From an uncultured Clostridium sp. (GTDB lineage: Bacteria > Bacillota > Clostridia > TANB77 > CAG-508), in NCBI GenBank assembly GCA_900553685.1, contig USEI01000012.1, positions 1-49,154 on the forward strand: 49,154 nucleotides of DNA, given 5' to 3'. Each line of letters opens with the position of its first letter. Position 1 is the stretch's first letter. This document shows positions 44,768-49,154 of this stretch, in pieces. Made by a program: the position numbers and the translations under genes. The notes beneath the pieces are model-generated. The model did not search any database. It was not told the DNA's origin and worked only from the letters and a program-made list of their open reading frames with translations.

Positions 44768-47700
44768 GTGGAAGAATTAGAAGTTTTTAATAAGTTAAAA
44801 ATAGGTTTGGCTTCAGATGAAAAAATTAGAGAATGGTCTCATGGAGAGGTAAAAAAACCAGAAACAATTAACTATAGAACTTTAAAACCAGAAAAAGATG
44901 GTTTATTTTGTGAAAAAATATTTGGTCCAACAAAAGACTGGGAGTGTCATTGTGGAAAATATAAAAGAGTTAGATATAAAGGTATAGTATGTGATAGATG
45001 TGGTGTTGAAGTTACAACAGCTAAAGTAAGAAGAGAGAGAATGGGACATATTGAACTTGCTGCTCCTATTGCACATATCTGGTATTTTAAAGGAATTCCA
45101 AGTAGAATAGGGTTATTACTTGACATATCTCCTAGAAGCTTAGAAAAAGTTATATATTTTGCATCTTATATAGTTACAGATAAAGGAACTTCAGGATTAC
45201 TAAAATGTCAAGTTTTAACAGAAAAAGAATACGTTGAAGCTGAAGAAAAATATGGAAAAGGTTCTTTTAAAGCTGAAATGGGTGCAGAAGCAATAAGAAA
45301 ATTGCTAGCAGAAATAGATATTGAAAAATTATCAGCAAAATTAAAAAAAGAACTAGCTAAAGCAAGTGAACAAAAAAAGGCTAAAATAATAAAAAGATTA
45401 GATACAGTTGAATCATTTAGAGTATCTGAAAACAAACCAGAATGGATGATTATGAATGTTATCCCAGTAATTCCACCAGAATTAAGACCAATGGTTCAAT
45501 TAGATGGTGGTAGATTTGCTACATCAGATTTAAATGATTTATATAGAAGAGTTATAAACAGAAATAATAGATTAAAAAGATTATTAGAACTTGGGGCTCC
45601 AGAGATAATTGTAAGAAATGAAAAGAGAATGCTTCAAGAGTCAGTAGATGCTTTAATAGATAATGGAAGAAGAGGTAGACCTGTAACAGGAGCTGGAAAT
45701 AGACCATTAAAATCATTATCAGATATGTTAAAAGGAAAACAAGGTAGATTCCGTCAAAACCTTTTAGGAAAAAGAGTTGACTATTCTGGACGTTCAGTTA
45801 TAGTTGTTGGTCCAGAACTTAAAATTTATCAATGTGGTCTTCCAAAAGAAATGGCAGTTGAGCTTTTCAAACCATTTGTTATGAAAGAATTAGTTGGAAG
45901 AGGAATTGCACATAACATAAAAAATGCAAAAAGAATGGTTGAAAAATTAAGACCAGAAGTATGGGATATATTAGAAGAGGTTATTCAAGATCACCCTGTA
46001 ATGTTAAACCGTGCTCCAACTCTTCATAGATTAGGTATTCAAGCATTCCAACCAATACTTGTTGAAGGTAGAGCTATAAAGCTTCATCCATTAGTTTGTA
46101 CAGCATTTAATGCTGACTTTGATGGTGATCAAATGGCTGTTCATGTTCCATTAACACCAGAAGCTATTTCAGAAGCAAGATATTTAATGCTTTCTACAAA
46201 CAATCTATTAAAACCACAAGATGGTAAACCGGTTACAGTTCCTACACAAGATATGATTTTAGGCGCTTACTATTTAACTGTTCAAATAGATGGTGAAAAA
46301 GGTGAGGGATTATATTTTAAAGATGAAGATGAAGCAATGCTTGCTTATCAAAATGGTGATGTTGGACTACATTGTAAAATAAAAGTAAGAAGATATAAAA
46401 CAGACGAAGATGGAACAGTAAGACATAAAACAATAGAAACAACAGTTGGTAGATTAATATATAATCAAGGAATACCACAAGACTTAGGATTTGTTGATAG
46501 AACTGATCCAGAAAAAGAATTTAATTTAGAAATAGATTTTCCTGTAATCAAAAAGAATTTAGGAAAAATAGTAGCAAATTGTATAAATGTTCATGGTTTG
46601 TCAAAAACAGCGGAAGTATTAGATTATATTAAAGCAACAGGATATAAATATTCAACCAAAGGAGCTATAACAGTTTCTGTTGCTGACGTTGCAGTTCCAG
46701 CAGCTAAAAAAGATATACTTGCTAAAGCTGATGAAGACGTTTCAAATATATTCAGACAATATCAACGTGGTATGATTACTAATGATGAAAGATACAATGC
46801 GATTATTAAAATTTGGGAGAAAGCAACAAATGATGTTACAGAAGCAATGAAAAATAATTTTGATGAATTAAACCCAATTTATATGATGGCTCAATCTGGT
46901 GCCCGTGGTAACATGAACCAATTAAGACAAATTGCTGGTATGCGTGGTCTTATGGCTAATACATCAGGTAAAGCTGTTGAAATACCAGTTAAATCATGTT
47001 TCCGTGAAGGATTAGATTCACTAGAATACTTCATTTCTGCTCATGGTGCTAGAAAAGGTTTAACAGATACAGCTTTAAGAACAGCAGACTCTGGATATTT
47101 AACAAGAAGATTAGTTGATGTTTCACAAGATATAATTATAAGAGAAGCAGATTGTGGAACAACCAAAGGTATAGAAGTAGAAGATATTAAAGATGGAAAT
47201 CAAATAATAGAACCATTACAAGAAAGACTTGTAGGAAGATTCCCATTAGAAGATATTAAAAATCCAGAAACTGGAGAATTAATTGTTGATAAAGATACAA
47301 TGATAAATGATAAAATTGCAAAACAAATAGTTGATGCAGGATTTTCTAAAGTAAAAGTTCGTTCTATATTAGAATGTAGAGCAAGACATGGAGCTTGTAG
47401 TAAATGTTATGGTATGGGCTTAGCAACTCGTGAAAGAGTAAATGAAGGTGAATCAGTTGGTATTATTGCTGCTCAATCAATTGGTGAGCCTGGTACACAG
47501 CTTACAATGAGAACTTTCCATACAGGTGGTGTAGCAGGTGGAGATATTACACAAGGTCTTCCTAGAGTTGAAGAGCTATTTGAAGCAAGAAATCCAAAAG
47601 GATTAGCTGTTATTACTGAAATTGATGGTAAAGTAAAAATAGATGATGAGAAAAAGAGAAAAGAAGTTATTATTACAAATAATGAAAATAGCAAGACATA

Positions 47701-48337
47701 TACAATTAGCTTTGGTTCTAAATTAAAAGTAAAAGATGGAGATGAAGTAAAAGCCGGAGATCCAATCACAGAAGGTTCAATAAACCCAACAGATTTATTG
47801 AATGTTAAAGGTGTTGAAGGTGTTTATACTTATATTATTTCAGAAGTACAAAAAGTTTATAGAAACCAAGGTGTTGACATTAATGATAAGCATATTGAAG
47901 TTATTGCAAGACAAATGCTTAAAAAAGTTAGAATAGAAGATCCAGGAGATTCAGAATTTTATACAGCTTCACTTGTAGATTTATTAGAAGTAGAGGCAAA
48001 AAATGAAGAATTAGTTCAAAATGGTAAAAAACCAGCAACTTATAAGAGGGTATTACTTGGAATAACAAAAGCTTCACTTGCAACAGAAAGTTTCTTATCA
48101 GCTGCATCTTTCCAAGAAACAACAAAAGTATTAACAGAAGCTGCTATAAAAGGTAAAGTTGATAATTTAATGGGATTAAAAGAAAATGTTATTATCGGTA
48201 AATTAATTCCAACAGGAACAGGATTAAAACGTTATCAAAATATTAGAATAAATACAGAAAAAGAAGTACCAGAAGATGAAAATATGACAGAAATTGATGA
48301 AAAATTAACTAATACAGAAACATCAGAAAATAAATAA
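44768..48337 (+). CDS. rpoC: DNA-directed RNA polymerase subunit beta'
   Basis: A 1189-residue beta' subunit. The N-terminal zinc finger is [20 protein letters not shown], the catalytic aspartates are in [12 protein letters not shown], and the bridge-helix/trigger-loop region with [20 protein letters not shown] is intact. The second zinc site is [14 protein letters not shown] prefer the GTG at 44768, where the family's conserved start ([15 protein letters not shown]) begins, with AGGGGG 11 bases upstream. The GTG at 44735 would add 11 residues. A terminator follows the gene, so the usual rpsL/rpsG/fusA genes are not attached. Confidence 0.97.
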   Translation: MEELEVFNKLKIGLASDEKIREWSHGEVKKPETINYRTLKPEKDGLFCEKIFGPTKDWECHCGKYKRVRYKGIVCDRCGVEVTTAKVRRERMGHIELAAPIAHIWYFKGIPSRIGLLLDISPRSLEKVIYFASYIVTDKGTSGLLKCQVLTEKEYVEAEEKYGKGSFKAEMGAEAIRKLLAEIDIEKLSAKLKKELAKASEQKKAKIIKRLDTVESFRVSENKPEWMIMNVIPVIPPELRPMVQLDGGRFATSDLNDLYRRVINRNNRLKRLLELGAPEIIVRNEKRMLQESVDALIDNGRRGRPVTGAGNRPLKSLSDMLKGKQGRFRQNLLGKRVDYSGRSVIVVGPELKIYQCGLPKEMAVELFKPFVMKELVGRGIAHNIKNAKRMVEKLRPEVWDILEEVIQDHPVMLNRAPTLHRLGIQAFQPILVEGRAIKLHPLVCTAFNADFDGDQMAVHVPLTPEAISEARYLMLSTNNLLKPQDGKPVTVPTQDMILGAYYLTVQIDGEKGEGLYFKDEDEAMLAYQNGDVGLHCKIKVRRYKTDEDGTVRHKTIETTVGRLIYNQGIPQDLGFVDRTDPEKEFNLEIDFPVIKKNLGKIVANCINVHGLSKTAEVLDYIKATGYKYSTKGAITVSVADVAVPAAKKDILAKADEDVSNIFRQYQRGMITNDERYNAIIKIWEKATNDVTEAMKNNFDELNPIYMMAQSGARGNMNQLRQIAGMRGLMANTSGKAVEIPVKSCFREGLDSLEYFISAHGARKGLTDTALRTADSGYLTRRLVDVSQDIIIREADCGTTKGIEVEDIKDGNQIIEPLQERLVGRFPLEDIKNPETGELIVDKDTMINDKIAKQIVDAGFSKVKVRSILECRARHGACSKCYGMGLATRERVNEGESVGIIAAQSIGEPGTQLTMRTFHTGGVAGGDITQGLPRVEELFEARNPKGLAVITEIDGKVKIDDEKKRKEVIITNNENSKTYTISFGSKLKVKDGDEVKAGDPITEGSINPTDLLNVKGVEGVYTYIISEVQKVYRNQGVDINDKHIEVIARQMLKKVRIEDPGDSEFYTASLVDLLEVEAKNEELVQNGKKPATYKRVLLGITKASLATESFLSAASFQETTKVLTEAAIKGKVDNLMGLKENVIIGKLIPTGTGLKRYQNIRINTEKEVPEDENMTEIDEKLTNTETSENK

Positions 48338-48343
48338 TTGATT

Positions 48344-48380
48344 TTAAGTCCTCATATTTTTATGAGGACTTTTATTTATT
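48344..48380 (+). terminator. Terminator of rpoB-rpoC
   Basis: An 11-bp perfect stem AAGTCCTCATA (48346-48356) with TATGAGGACTT (48361-48371), loop TTTT, followed by a T-rich tail. Confidence 0.9.
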
Positions 48381-48482
48381 ATATATAGGAAGGTTATTTA
48401 AAATCCTATAATTTGTTTTTTTATAATTATAATAAAATCCATATGTATAATATAATGGATTAAGAACACTAAATTATAATTA

Positions 48483-48512
48483 TTGACAGTATTTTTATTT
48501 AAGTTATATAAT
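48483..48512 (+). promoter_or_regulatory. Promoter of the phospholipase-C-like gene
   Basis: TTGACA (48483-48488), 18 bases, TATAAT (48507-48512), 39 bases before the ATG. Confidence 0.7.
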
Positions 48513-48551
48513 AATTTAGAAATTTAATTTTATAATGAGAAAGGATAAAAG

Positions 48552-49070
48552 ATGCCAGGATATGTTATACATTTAGCAGTAGCAGAGGAATATTTAAGAA
48601 AACATAAAAATAAAGGTGAAGAGTATGAAGAATTTATAAAAGGAGTAATTTATCCAGATAGTATAGTACCAAAATCAAAAACACATTATGGTAAAGAAAG
48701 TAGTCTTTCAAATGTATTTGAATTTTTAAAAGTTAATAAAATCAATAATAGTTTCAACAGGGGATATTTTTTACATTTATTAACAGATTATCTTTTTTAT
48801 AATAGATATATAGATCACACTTCAAAAGACATATATAATGATTATGATATATTAAACAAAAGATTAATAGAAAAATACAATGTAAAGATTACGAAGAATA
48901 TAGCAAAACATGCTAGTTTTAAAAGTGGAGATCTTGTTATTATAACAGAAGACTTGATTGATAAATTGATTCGAGATATTTCAGAAATGGATATAGATGA
49001 AATATCAAGCAAAATTATGAAAAATCCTAAAGAGTGGACAAAGATGAGGGAACTAAAAAGATTAGATTAA
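48552..49070 (+). CDS. Zinc-dependent phospholipase C-like / predicted metal-dependent hydrolase
   Basis: A 172-residue cytoplasmic protein resembling the small zinc-dependent phospholipase C-like family found in Firmicutes. The possible metal ligands are the histidine of GYVIHLAVAEEYL, the aspartate of GVIYPDSI, the histidine of KTHYGK, and the histidine and aspartate of GYFLHLLTDYLFYNRY. No signal peptide is present, unlike secreted phospholipases, so the substrate is unknown. AAAGGA precedes the ATG. It is transcribed alone as far as the window shows. Confidence 0.75.
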   Translation: MPGYVIHLAVAEEYLRKHKNKGEEYEEFIKGVIYPDSIVPKSKTHYGKESSLSNVFEFLKVNKINNSFNRGYFLHLLTDYLFYNRYIDHTSKDIYNDYDILNKRLIEKYNVKITKNIAKHASFKSGDLVIITEDLIDKLIRDISEMDIDEISSKIMKNPKEWTKMRELKRLD

Positions 49071-49154
49071 TTATATGACATATGTAAATTAAATTTATAT
49101 ATAGGTTTAAAATAGATATGTCACATGTAAAATGAAAAAAATATTGAAAGAGAA

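Overview
The window is a 49 kb piece of a very AT-rich chromosome of the Clostridia type. Several things point there: the gene order mnmE-mnmG-rsmG-parA-parB-DUF4446, a GerMN-domain protein, a YabE-like G5/3D protein, frequent TTG starts with strong AGGAGG sites, clostridial RpoB/RpoC, and a cohesin/dockerin pair. An uncultured, probably gut-associated, anaerobic member of Clostridia is my inference; the genus cannot be read from the sequence. TGA is used as a stop, so the standard bacterial code applies. No 16S rRNA, IS element, prophage or CRISPR array is visible.

Region 1 (1-6836) is the conserved origin-side block: tRNA-modification genes mnmE and mnmG, the 16S methyltransferase gene rsmG, and then parA-parB-DUF4446 with their own promoter. 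Two degenerate parS-like sites lie between these genes. Region 2 (6837-12863) is the strangest part: about 6 kb without a credible protein gene, locally below 10% G+C, holding only two tRNA-Ser genes. Its first 2 kb carry six DnaA-box-like sites, and several long palindromes lie further on.

Region 3 (12864-24764) holds a 1452-residue double-ASKHA acyl-CoA dehydratase activase and a hemolysin III protein on the minus strand. On the plus strand follow a GerMN protein, a TrmN6-like methyltransferase, rsmI, a frameshifted WG-repeat protein, an unknown membrane protein, acpS and tatD. Region 4 (24843-31370) is a surface module: a 1717-residue secreted LRR/Ig-like/dockerin protein followed by a membrane-anchored single-cohesin protein, a likely receptor and ligand pair.

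Region 5 (31401-40550) has a thioredoxin with a tiny ferredoxin-thioredoxin-reductase-like protein, lemA, htpX, a G5/3D cell-wall protein, the comM-dprA-yraN operon, an AI-2E family exporter, an unknown anchored protein, and a small coiled-coil gene with clearly higher G+C than its surroundings. Region 6 (40676-48380) is rpoB-rpoC as an isolated two-gene unit, with a structured 5' leader, a 16-bp intercistronic hairpin and no ribosomal-protein genes beside it. The window closes with a zinc-dependent phospholipase-C-like gene.

Most genes run on the plus strand, so the plus strand is probably the leading strand and oriC/dnaA most likely lies to the left of the window. Promoters, terminators and start codons were read by eye; domain calls rest on recognised motifs, not on database searches.
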